Shown piece after piece: positions 1 to 6,972 of a stretch of DNA of 14,004 bases (positions are counted from its first letter, which is position 1; every line of letters begins with the position of its first letter). Made by a program: the position numbers and the translations under genes. Under the pieces are notes generated by a model. That model saw only the letters and a list, made by a program, of their open reading frames with translations. It had not been told where the DNA came from and made no database searches. The stretch comes from Legionellaceae bacterium (GTDB lineage Bacteria > Pseudomonadota > Gammaproteobacteria > Legionellales > Legionellaceae). The stretch lies in NCBI GenBank assembly GCA_947470005.1, contig CANISA010000011.1:1-14004 (forward strand), given 5' to 3'.

Positions 1-816
1 ATGAAGCACTTTGATGGGGGCTTTAAACATTTCAACGAATTCAAGTAATCCTCGGTTTGCACGACATAAGCCACCGGAATAACTGTAGGCATCTGGATCA
101 TCTTGTGAGAACGCTTCAAGCTTTCGAATATCCACTTTACCAACCAGTGAAGAGATATCTTGGTTGTTTTCATCACCAGGCTCTGTTTTTGCTAAGGCAA
201 TCTGTTTTAAGCGCGAGGGCTTGACCTTCACAACCCGAAATTGGTTGATGTCACCGTTGTATTCGTGCAAACGCTTCACGGCCCATGGAGATAAGATAAA
301 ACGCAAGCACCGATCGGGGATCCCATAACGGTCAAATAAGAGAGTGGCATCTTCTTCACGGTCAAATAAAGACAGCGGAGAATCAAAGACAGGGGAGCCT
401 TTGATGGCATAAAAAGGAATTTTTTGCATTAAGTCTTTAAGTTTTTCGGCCAGCGATGATTTACCGCCCCCGACTGGACCTAAGAGATAAAGGACTTGTT
501 TGGTTTCTTCAAGACCTTGGGCGGCATGCTTCAAGAAGCCAACAATTTGTTCAATGGGCTCTTCCATGCCATAAAAATCTTTAAAAACGGCATGGCGCAT
601 CATCACTTTGTTGGAAAAAATGCGCGATAATATAGGGTCATGACGTGTATCGACCATCTCAGGCTCGCCAATCGCCATGAGCAGGCGTTGTGCGGGATTC
701 GCGTAAGCGGAGGGATCAGTGCGGCAGAGCTCAAGATAATCATTTAAGCTCATTTCCTCTTCTTGGTTCTCCACAAATCGACGTGTATAGCCTTCTAAAA
801 AGTCGTGCGTGTCCAT
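1..816 (-). CDS. prkA: PrkA/YeaG-family serine protein kinase, N-terminal part
   Basis: This is the first 272 codons of a PrkA (YeaG) protein; the family is about 640 residues, and the rest lies beyond the left edge. PrkA is a cytoplasmic AAA-like ATPase domain fused to a C-terminal kinase region and is tied to stress and stationary-phase responses in enterobacteria. I translated the strand by hand: a Walker A motif GPVGGGKS sits at residues 113-120, after the conserved segment LLMAIGEP (about residues 45-52) and the phrase HAAQGLEE (about 97-104). The segments KTEPGDENNQDIS and VGKVDIRKLE further on are also near-invariant in the family. The start is ATG at 816-814, chosen because AAGGAG lies 8 bases upstream; an ATG at 821-819 is out of frame and too close to that site. 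In relatives prkA is often followed by yeaH and spoVR-like genes, which would lie to the left. Identity is very secure; the function in this organism is inferred. Confidence 0.95.
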   Translation of the reverse strand, partial: MDTHDFLEGYTRRFVENQEEEMSLNDYLELCRTDPSAYANPAQRLLMAIGEPEMVDTRHDPILSRIFSNKVMMRHAVFKDFYGMEEPIEQIVGFLKHAAQGLEETKQVLYLLGPVGGGKSSLAEKLKDLMQKIPFYAIKGSPVFDSPLSLFDREEDATLLFDRYGIPDRCLRFILSPWAVKRLHEYNGDINQFRVVKVKPSRLKQIALAKTEPGDENNQDISSLVGKVDIRKLEAFSQDDPDAYSYSGGLCRANRGLLEFVEMFKAPIKVLH

Positions 817-900
817 TCCATGTTCTCCTTATGACATCCCTGATAACTCCAGTATATACTCCTCGAAAATGAAGTTGTAGTATTTTATGCGTTGCTCTTT
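817..900 (-). promoter_or_regulatory. prkA leader with 10-bp palindrome
   Basis: These 84 bases separate the upstream membrane-protein gene from prkA. They contain a perfect palindrome AGTATATACT at 851-860, whose minus-strand half offers a -10-like TATACT, and the prkA ribosome binding site AAGGAG. I find no good -35 at the right distance and no sigma54-type site. There is no intrinsic terminator before it, so prkA may also be read from the upstream gene. Whether a separate prkA promoter sits here is uncertain. Confidence 0.25.
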
Positions 901-2475
901 TTATCCCCTGGGAGGGGATGCACTGGCTTCATCTGGTACATGTTCCTGTTTTTTGGGTGGCGAACCTGACTTCATGTAGTAACTGTAACCCTCTGCCACA
1001 AGATAGAGCGCCGTAACGATAATGGCGGCCTCCCAAGAAAGAGCAACAGCTCCCATGAAGATCAACGGACCGAATGTATTTTTTAACATCGTGCCCACGA
1101 AGTTATTCCACGCTTTTTGGACATCGTCTTTTGCCTGAACGATTGCTTTGGGGGCGCCTAAAAAGGTCATTTGGTGTTGGGTTAGTCGTTTTTCTTCATA
1201 TTTGCCATAGGCGTCGGCAGAAAAATACAGAGCTATCCCGACCACGATGACAAAATAACTCACAAAAACGGCGGCTGGGAGCGTGAAGAATAGGGAGGAG
1301 GTATATCCACAGGCAAGCAAACTTGCTGCAACGATATTGGCGCTAAAGGCCGCGCGTACGGCTTGCATCTGGATTTCGAGTTTTGATAGCTGTTCATCTA
1401 GGCACCATACTGCGCGCTGTGCCGCCTTGAGCTCATGGGTAGATGCAGCAGTTGGCTCAGCGGCCAATAAGCGCTCTAACTTGGTTTGTGCTTCTCTTTT
1501 TTCACGGGTGTATTGCGTCCGCTTGGCGAAATAGTCTTGTTCTGCATCATGTAAGCGGTAGGCCAGCAAAGCCACATCAAACACCAGCCCACTGATCAGT
1601 AGGGTATTTGCAAGAGGTGCTGAAATTTTAAAAAAATCAGCGTAGTTTGTTAGCGCATTTAAGCTCGCCCAGACGACATCATTTAATAGGACCGCATGAC
1701 GTTTTTTGAGTTCTTGATAAAAACGCAGGCTGGCTTCTGTCTCCTTCTCTCCATGGGTGGGAAAGAACGTATGTTTTAACAGTAACGTGGTGTTAATAGC
1801 CAAGCGTGCCGCAAAAAGGCCAACGCTTAAGACGCGAAAGACGGCTGATGGTGTATTAAGTCTAGCGGTTATCTCGTCTATATTGAGTGGGATCTGGAGA
1901 AAGCGACTGAGCATGGTTAGCCATTGCTTCTCTTGCAAGATAACGAGAAGTTGCTGTGTGGTCAGCCGAGAAAACGTGAAGGCGAGCCGGTTGATGTTCC
2001 CCCATCCAATCCAGTCTCGCATGGATGATAAATGCAGGGGGGTGGACAATAGGTTTTTAAGATCATCGCTTAATTGTGATTGTAACGATTTGATTGGTCC
2101 GGTTGGAAATTCACCTGTTTTATAGCACTGCTCAATCGTTTGAGCATGGGCTTGGTATTTATTATATTGTGCGGGGCTATTGTAATGGTCTTTGCTGTAG
2201 TACGTCGACAGCAGGGTGCAGCAGTAGTAGCAATACAACCAAAGATCTTCACGGTCCTTATCTTCACGTGATAAGACAGCCAGCAGCTGATTAAATTCTT
2301 GCTCAATGGATAGGCGATTTGTTATTAAAAAAGAGTATGCTTGCGTTGTGGCGCGTGCGTTAGCCGAAGCCAGTGCGACTGCACGGTCGCTTGTTTGAGG
2401 GCTCTCGGCAAAGAAACGTTGTTTGTCCATAACAACGGGATGATTGGCGGTTGATAGGGGTTGAAGCGAGCTCAT
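901..2475 (-). CDS. Unrecognised multi-pass membrane protein with coiled coil (524 aa)
   Basis: I cannot assign a function. The protein has no N-terminal signal peptide. A mostly soluble N-terminal half (1-205) contains a Tyr/Cys-rich patch around residues 80-94 and the phrase DWIGWGNINRL near 154. Hydrophobic, probably membrane-spanning segments lie near 210-234, 284-306, 378-418 (long enough for two passes) and 466-498. Between the second and third is a charged, heptad-like stretch (about 307-372) that looks like a coiled coil. The C-terminal tail (502-524) is polar, with Lys, Glu and Pro. I chose ATG at 2475-2473 because AAGG lies 6 bases upstream; a TTG at 2502 would add nine residues but has no good binding site. 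It is transcribed toward prkA, 84 bases away. The architecture resembles large membrane proteins I associate with Legionella-type bacteria, some of them secreted effectors, but this is a weak recollection. The ORF is intact, and an antisense ORF at 1283-1534 is not credible. Confidence 0.8.
   Translation of the reverse strand: MSSLQPLSTANHPVVMDKQRFFAESPQTSDRAVALASANARATTQAYSFLITNRLSIEQEFNQLLAVLSREDKDREDLWLYCYYCCTLLSTYYSKDHYNSPAQYNKYQAHAQTIEQCYKTGEFPTGPIKSLQSQLSDDLKNLLSTPLHLSSMRDWIGWGNINRLAFTFSRLTTQQLLVILQEKQWLTMLSRFLQIPLNIDEITARLNTPSAVFRVLSVGLFAARLAINTTLLLKHTFFPTHGEKETEASLRFYQELKKRHAVLLNDVVWASLNALTNYADFFKISAPLANTLLISGLVFDVALLAYRLHDAEQDYFAKRTQYTREKREAQTKLERLLAAEPTAASTHELKAAQRAVWCLDEQLSKLEIQMQAVRAAFSANIVAASLLACGYTSSLFFTLPAAVFVSYFVIVVGIALYFSADAYGKYEEKRLTQHQMTFLGAPKAIVQAKDDVQKAWNNFVGTMLKNTFGPLIFMGAVALSWEAAIIVTALYLVAEGYSYYMKSGSPPKKQEHVPDEASASPPRG
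903..919 (-). other. Perfect 7-bp hairpin over the stop codon of the membrane protein gene
   Basis: ATCCCCT (903-909) and AGGGGAT (913-919) form a perfect inverted repeat with a 3-base loop, overlapping the last codons and the TAA at 901-903. On the minus strand the stem is followed by A residues, not a T run, so it is not an intrinsic terminator for this gene. It may stabilise the 3' end or influence readthrough into prkA, or be chance in a Pro/Arg/Gly-coding stretch. Confidence 0.4.
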
Positions 2476-2817
2476 GGTCTGCCTTGCTGTATAAAAATAC
2501 AAAGAGTAAAAAATAACAACGTTACCATTAGTTGTGATTTAAAACAAGTCTTTGTGAATCTTTTAAGACTGTTTTTACAGGCGGATGATTGTTGATGGGG
2601 TGGTTTGGCGAGCGAGGACATTTCAATGGAGTAGATTAGTTGTTATGCTGATGGAAAACGAATAAAAAAGTGTGTTAAATCCTGGACAAGAGGAAATCAT
2701 CGGTCCATACTGGGTTCTGATCCAATCAGATTGATCCGAATTAGTCGAGACCTTAAGGCCGTTTGATGCGATCGTAAATTGGACATTATGGTTAGAATAA
2801 TAAAAATGGAGATGTCT
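2476..2817. other. Divergent intergenic region (342 bp), low-complexity AT-rich, no gene seen
   Basis: This gap separates the minus-strand membrane protein from the plus-strand outer-membrane gene and should hold promoters for both. No convincing ORF, tRNA or known riboswitch is visible. Small inverted repeats are present: AGTCTT/AAGACT at 2547-2552 and 2565-2570, CTGT/ACAG at 2569-2572 and 2577-2580, and CTGAT/ATCAG at 2717-2729. The part next to the membrane-protein start is very AT-rich, but I could not pick one good -10/-35 pair for the minus strand. Confidence 0.5.
2763..2792 (+). promoter_or_regulatory. Weak sigma70-like promoter candidate for the outer-membrane gene
   Basis: TTGATG (2763-2768) and TATGGT (2787-2792) are separated by 18 bases, each matching four of six consensus positions. 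Transcription would begin near 2799, leaving a leader of about 20 bases with GGAG at 2808-2811. It is the best pair I found, but the match is modest. Confidence 0.25.
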
Positions 2818-3606
2818 ATGCGGAATAAAATATTTGCATCACTGTTGCTGTCGGCGTGCGGCTCTTCAGCATTATATGCGGGTGAAATGGGCGCTGTTGA
2901 TGGCGGAGTTAACCCAGCATATGTTCCTTTTATCTCTGGTGAGGCGTCTTATACTTGGCCGAAAATAGGTCAATTTAGTGCGGATATCAAGAGTCTGAGC
3001 AAGATTACGAGTGTTGCCGAGAGCAAAGGATGGGGTGGGCGCGTAGCGGTTGGGCTTTTACATGCGATGACTGAGCGTTTTTCATACAGCGGTGAAATGG
3101 GTTGGGGATATTATGGTAATACAACGATCACTCCACGCTTTCATACGACATCTGGCCTTCTGGTTTCTGCACCACGGCGGGCACTGTCTGTTGGGATTGA
3201 TGAGTATGGGTTTGATCTGTTAGCCGGTATACTCTACACACAGCCTAAATATGACTTGTTTTTTAAAGCGGGCGCATTGCTGATGAACACGAACGCAAGG
3301 GTTTCGGTTGATTCTCACGAGATCTTGCGAAATAATCTTCGTGCAAACAATTTTGTCGAGGGAACTCAGATAAAAACAGAATCATATATGCCTGCGATGC
3401 TGCCTGAAATAAAACTGGGTGGTGCTTATCATTTGAATCAGCATTGGTCAGCGAATGTCGCATGGATGCATGCTTTTGGTGGCGATCTTAGTCTGTCATC
3501 ATCGATGCTCAGTTTCTCTCCAACACAGATTGGCAATGTGACATGGAACATGCATCAGCCGTCGTTGAATACGGTGATGTTTGGTCTTGAGTACCGATTT
3601 GCTTAA
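2818..3606 (+). CDS. Probable outer-membrane beta-barrel protein (262 aa)
   Basis: The N-terminus is a signal peptide: Arg2 and Lys4, a short hydrophobic core, and ALYA before Gly22-Glu23, a good type I cleavage site. The mature part is rich in alternating hydrophobic/aromatic strands with Gly and Tyr (for example around residues 66-95 and 205-262) and ends in EYRFA, an outer-membrane strand-like end whose aromatic is penultimate instead of last. Size fits an 8- or 10-strand barrel. A second reading exists: LSAC at residues 11-14 fits a lipobox, although the signal would be short. I chose ATG at 2818 because GGAG lies 6 bases upstream; the reading frame is open back to a TTG at 2779, but a start there would put charged residues ahead of the signal. 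The gene is monocistronic, closed by a strong terminator 25 bases after the stop. Function is unknown; an adhesin, pore or structural role cannot be distinguished. Confidence 0.8.
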   Translation: MRNKIFASLLLSACGSSALYAGEMGAVDGGVNPAYVPFISGEASYTWPKIGQFSADIKSLSKITSVAESKGWGGRVAVGLLHAMTERFSYSGEMGWGYYGNTTITPRFHTTSGLLVSAPRRALSVGIDEYGFDLLAGILYTQPKYDLFFKAGALLMNTNARVSVDSHEILRNNLRANNFVEGTQIKTESYMPAMLPEIKLGGAYHLNQHWSANVAWMHAFGGDLSLSSSMLSFSPTQIGNVTWNMHQPSLNTVMFGLEYRFA

Positions 3607-3631
3607 TCTAACGTAAGCCAGGTGTTTTTTT

Positions 3632-3667
3632 AAAAAAAGCAATACACGGGTGTATTGCTTTTTTTTT
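3632..3667 (+). terminator. Rho-independent terminator after the outer-membrane gene
   Basis: A perfect stem GCAATACA (3639-3646) / TGTATTGC (3651-3658) with loop CGGG is flanked by seven A residues before (3632-3638) and nine T residues after (3659-3667), which lengthens the helix. The U-tract on the plus strand makes it a textbook terminator for the gene ending at 3606. The A/T symmetry could allow function on the other strand too, but no minus-strand gene ends here. It stops only 17 bases before the rpiA start codon. Confidence 0.9.
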
Positions 3668-3684
3668 ATGTTAAAGGTGTCGTC

Positions 3685-4359
3685 ATGGTCGATCATGAGC
3701 TGGTCCGACGAAAAGAACAGTTAAAAGCGAAGGTGGCCCATGCTGCGTTGGCTTACTTGAGTGATTATTCCATTATTGGGGTAGGTTCTGGGTCAACGGT
3801 TAATTATTTTATTGACGCGTTGGCCCGCGTCAAACATCGGATTGATGGATGTGTCGCAAGCTCGTATGCGACAGCGTCGCGTTTGAAAAAAGCAGGGATC
3901 GCTGTGATTGATTTACCGGCAGCGGAGCCGTTGGGTCTTTATGTCGATGGCGCCGATGAAGTGACCCTCCGTCGTGACATGATCAAAGGTGGCGGCGGCG
4001 CACTGACCCGTGAAAAAATTATCGCCACAGCGTCACATGAGTTTATTTGTTTGGTGGATGAGTCAAAGCTTGTCTCGCATTTAGGACGATTTCCTGTGGC
4101 GGTTGAGGTTATCCCTCTGGCACGGAGTTTGGTTGGCCGTGAATTAGTGAAGCTGGGCGGCGACCCTGTGTACCGCGAGCATTACGTCACGGATAATGGA
4201 AACATCATTTTGGATGTTTTTAATTTAGACTTAGCTGATCCACTGGCGATGGAGAACGCGATCAACCTGATTACAGGCGTTGTCGAAAATGGCGTGTTTG
4301 CCAAACGATTGGCTGATCGGGTGCTGGTGGCACGCGAAGACGGCATCGTCGTGTTGTAA
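3685..4359 (+). CDS. rpiA: Ribose-5-phosphate isomerase A
   Basis: RpiA interconverts ribose 5-phosphate and ribulose 5-phosphate in the non-oxidative pentose phosphate pathway, in the cytoplasm. The 224-residue product is close to the 219 of E. coli. Family signatures are present: the phosphate-binding loop GVGSGST at 32-38, YVDGADE at 86-92 with Asp88 and Asp91, KGGGGALTRE at 101-110 with Lys101 and the catalytic Glu110 (equivalent to E. coli Lys94 and Glu103), and VKLGGDPVYR and DNGNIILD in the C-terminal half. I chose ATG at 3685 because AAAGG lies 7 bases upstream; the frame remains open to a TTG at 3655 but that lies inside the terminator hairpin. The upstream terminator leaves little room for a promoter, so transcription probably starts before or inside it. 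The stop codon abuts the polA stop on the opposite strand. Confidence 0.96.
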   Translation: MVDHELVRRKEQLKAKVAHAALAYLSDYSIIGVGSGSTVNYFIDALARVKHRIDGCVASSYATASRLKKAGIAVIDLPAAEPLGLYVDGADEVTLRRDMIKGGGGALTREKIIATASHEFICLVDESKLVSHLGRFPVAVEVIPLARSLVGRELVKLGGDPVYREHYVTDNGNIILDVFNLDLADPLAMENAINLITGVVENGVFAKRLADRVLVAREDGIVVL

Positions 4360-6969
4360 TCAGTGCGCCGCATCCCAATCACGCCCTGTGCCAATGGATA
4401 CAAGCAAGGGGACCGAGATACGCGCGGCGTGCTCCATGAGGTTTCGAACGCTCGTTTTGGCCGATTCAATGGCGTCCTCATGGACTTCAAACACTAATTC
4501 ATCATGAACTTGCATGATCATACGAGTAGTCTGACCGGCGTTCGTGTCTTGCCAGGTAGCGACGGCGATCATTGCTTTTTTGATGATGTCCGCGGCGGTG
4601 CCTTGCATGGGGGCGTTGATGGCGGTACGTTCTGCTGCTTTTTGTCGAATTTTATTGTGTGAATTGATTTCAGGCACGTGGAGCCGTCGTCCAAAGAGTG
4701 TTTCAACATAGCCTTGCTCGCGAGCTTGCTGGCGTGTCCGCTCCATGTACGCTAATACCCCTGGATAGCGTTCAAAATAGCGGTCGATGTAGTGTTGTGC
4801 ATCATGCCGTTCGATCCCTAATTGTTTGGCCAGACCAAACGCGGACATGCCATAAATAAGGCCGAAATTGACCGCTTTTGCGCGTCGGCGTTGCTCGAGC
4901 GTGACCGTTTGTAGGGGCACTGAAAAAATCTCACCGGCGGTTGCCGCATGAATATCCCACCCTTGGGCGAAGGCATGCTGTAGCTGAGGATCTTGTGAGA
5001 GGTGAGCCATGATTCGTAACTCAATTTGAGAGTAATCAGCGGTGAGTAGGAGGGATCCCTTTGGTGCGATAAAGGTTTTTCGAATGAGGCGACCTTCGTC
5101 TGTCCGAATGGGAATATTTTGCAAATTAGGCTCGCTCGAAGAAAGGCGTCCCGTGACGGTTATTGCTTGATTGTATGACGTGTGCACCCGGTGCGTTTGA
5201 GGATTAATGCGCTTGGGTAGTGCATCAATGTAGGTGGAAACCAACTTGCTTAGTGACCGGTATTCTAAAATAACGGCAGGTAGTCGGTACGTAAAACCGA
5301 GCTCCTGGAGCACAGACTCCCCTGTTGAAGGTTGTCCTTTGGGCGTGCGCGCTAAAATAGGTAGCAATTGCTCATGATATAAAATCTCAAGCAATTGCTT
5401 GGGTGAATTTAAGTTAAAAGGGCGTCCGGCTAAATGACAGGCTTCCTCTTCCAACGCACGGATCCGAATGTTGAGTCGTGCGCCTTGGATTTCAAGTTGA
5501 GCCGTATCAATGAGAACGCCATGGTGCTCCATATCCGCGAGGATGGAGACGAGCGGCATTTCAATGGCATGGAGGACGTGTTGTAAGGGTTCATCAAGTT
5601 TGGGATGGAGCGTTTCATGCAACGAGAGTATGCTAGCCGCTTGTTCTTTAATTTGTAGTGTTGAGTGGCCTAAATACGTGTCTGCTAATGTATTCAGGTC
5701 ATGGCGTCTCGCGGTACTGTTTAATAGGTAAGACTCAAGCATCGTGTCACCCCAGAGTTCAGTTAAGGTGATTCCGTTGTTTTTGAGTATTGAATAATCG
5801 TGTTTTAAATTATGGCCTATTTTATGAATGCGTGGATTTTCCAAGATGGGCTTGAGCGCATTTAAAACAGCATGTGCTGATAAGGTTGGTTCGTCATTGG
5901 AGGAGACCAAGGGGATGTAGATGGGGTGAGTTGATTCAGTGGCTAGTGCAATGCCTGTGAGCGAGACCTGGTCGGTTGTTTCTACATGGAGGCAGAGCCG
6001 AGATGCGACGGAGAGTTGGGTGAGCGTGTGATTGAGCACAGCCTGGTCAATGATGATTGTGCATGTTTCTTGCGCCATGGCGATGGGATCAGGTGTTTGT
6101 GCGACTGGGATTGATTTTTCTTCATCGCCCCATTCTTTCAGCCAACCTTTGAATTCGAGTTCGCGGGCCAAGGCCACCAGGACGTCACGATTAGGTCGTC
6201 TAGGCGTTAAATCAGCCCAGGCGAGCGGTAGGGTGAGATCGGTTTTAATGGTGACTAATTGTTTAGACAGCCCGAGTTGGGGCAAGCTTGCACGTAACGA
6301 TTCGCCGATTTTACCTGTAATTTCATCGGCGTGGGCAATGAGATTATCCAGGGTTTGATACTGGGCCAGCCATTTCGCTGCGGTTTTAGGTCCACACTTT
6401 GGTACCCCAGGAACATTGTCTGATGTGTCTCCCACGAGCGTGAGGTAATCAATGATTTGAAGGGGCGTCACGCCAAATTTGGTTAGAACGCCCGCCTCAT
6501 CCAAGATGTGATTGGACATGGTGTTGATGAGCGTAACGTGCGGGTTGACCAACTGCGCCATGTCTTTGTCGCCGGTGGAAATAAGCACAGACGTGGGGAT
6601 AAGACCTGCCATATGTGCAAGCGTGCCAATGACGTCGTCAGCTTCAACCCCATCCATGATGATGAGTGGGATACCCATGGCGGTTAAAACGTCGATTAAT
6701 GGCTGAAATTGAGAGCTCAGGTCAGGCGGGGTCGGCGGCCGATGCGCTTTGTAGGCGGGATACAATTCATCGCGAAAGGTTTTGCCTTTCGCATCAAAGA
6801 TCACAGTCAACTGCGTTGGCGCGTAGTCTTTAATCAATCGTTTAATCATGTTGACAACCCCGTAGACGGCGCCCGTGGGTTGTCCTTTGCTATTGGTTAG
6901 GGGTGGCAGGGCGTGAAACGCGCGAAAGAAATACGACGAGCCGTCAACGAGAATCAAGGGGCAGGTCAT
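4360..6969 (-). CDS. polA: DNA polymerase I, apparently without a working 3'-5' exonuclease
   Basis: PolA removes RNA primers and fills gaps in replication and repair. The 869-residue protein is shorter than E. coli's 928. The 5' nuclease (about 1-285) keeps its metal ligands: Asp9, Asp59, Glu109, Asp111, Asp112, Asp134, Asp136, Asp181 and Asp184. The polymerase domain (about 470-869) is complete: motif A DYSQIE with Asp645, the O-helix with Arg694, Lys698, Phe702 and Tyr706, and motif C VHDE with Asp823. The middle domain is degenerate: the ExoI motif reads His-Val-Glu at 328-330 where E. coli has Asp355-Thr-Glu357; ExoII Asp391 is kept; the ExoIII segment (E. coli Tyr497 and Asp501) has no counterpart, and the interval from residue 425 to 468 is about 27 residues shorter than in E. 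coli. Start is ATG at 6969, three bases after the lpxD stop, so the two are likely translationally coupled. No frameshift is visible. Confidence 0.97.
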   Translation of the reverse strand: MTCPLILVDGSSYFFRAFHALPPLTNSKGQPTGAVYGVVNMIKRLIKDYAPTQLTVIFDAKGKTFRDELYPAYKAHRPPTPPDLSSQFQPLIDVLTAMGIPLIIMDGVEADDVIGTLAHMAGLIPTSVLISTGDKDMAQLVNPHVTLINTMSNHILDEAGVLTKFGVTPLQIIDYLTLVGDTSDNVPGVPKCGPKTAAKWLAQYQTLDNLIAHADEITGKIGESLRASLPQLGLSKQLVTIKTDLTLPLAWADLTPRRPNRDVLVALARELEFKGWLKEWGDEEKSIPVAQTPDPIAMAQETCTIIIDQAVLNHTLTQLSVASRLCLHVETTDQVSLTGIALATESTHPIYIPLVSSNDEPTLSAHAVLNALKPILENPRIHKIGHNLKHDYSILKNNGITLTELWGDTMLESYLLNSTARRHDLNTLADTYLGHSTLQIKEQAASILSLHETLHPKLDEPLQHVLHAIEMPLVSILADMEHHGVLIDTAQLEIQGARLNIRIRALEEEACHLAGRPFNLNSPKQLLEILYHEQLLPILARTPKGQPSTGESVLQELGFTYRLPAVILEYRSLSKLVSTYIDALPKRINPQTHRVHTSYNQAITVTGRLSSSEPNLQNIPIRTDEGRLIRKTFIAPKGSLLLTADYSQIELRIMAHLSQDPQLQHAFAQGWDIHAATAGEIFSVPLQTVTLEQRRRAKAVNFGLIYGMSAFGLAKQLGIERHDAQHYIDRYFERYPGVLAYMERTRQQAREQGYVETLFGRRLHVPEINSHNKIRQKAAERTAINAPMQGTAADIIKKAMIAVATWQDTNAGQTTRMIMQVHDELVFEVHEDAIESAKTSVRNLMEHAARISVPLLVSIGTGRDWDAAH

Positions 6970-6972
6970 GGC

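Noticed and set aside
903..919. Hairpin after the membrane protein as an intrinsic terminator
   Set aside because: The stem is followed by A residues on the coding (minus) strand, so there is no U tract. It is kept only as a hairpin.
1283..2294. Antisense open frames on the plus strand within the membrane protein gene
   Set aside because: They overlap a 524-codon frame with consistent membrane-protein character, have no binding sites, and give protein sequences with no recognisable features.
2569..2580. CTGT-N4-ACAG, resembling a LexA box
   Set aside because: The SOS box needs CTGT-N8-ACAG; the spacing here is 4, so the 12-base palindrome is not a LexA site.
2717..2740. Possible tRNA or T-arm-like sequence with CTGAT/ATCAG
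   Set aside because: The stem is only 5 bp and there is no cloverleaf or conserved tRNA bases around it.
4339..4350. GACG-GCAT-CGTC near the rpiA stop as a terminator
   Set aside because: A 4-bp stem with no T run is too weak.
4182..4507. Small frames across the rpiA-polA junction
   Set aside because: They are antisense or out of frame to two well-recognised genes and show no homology features.
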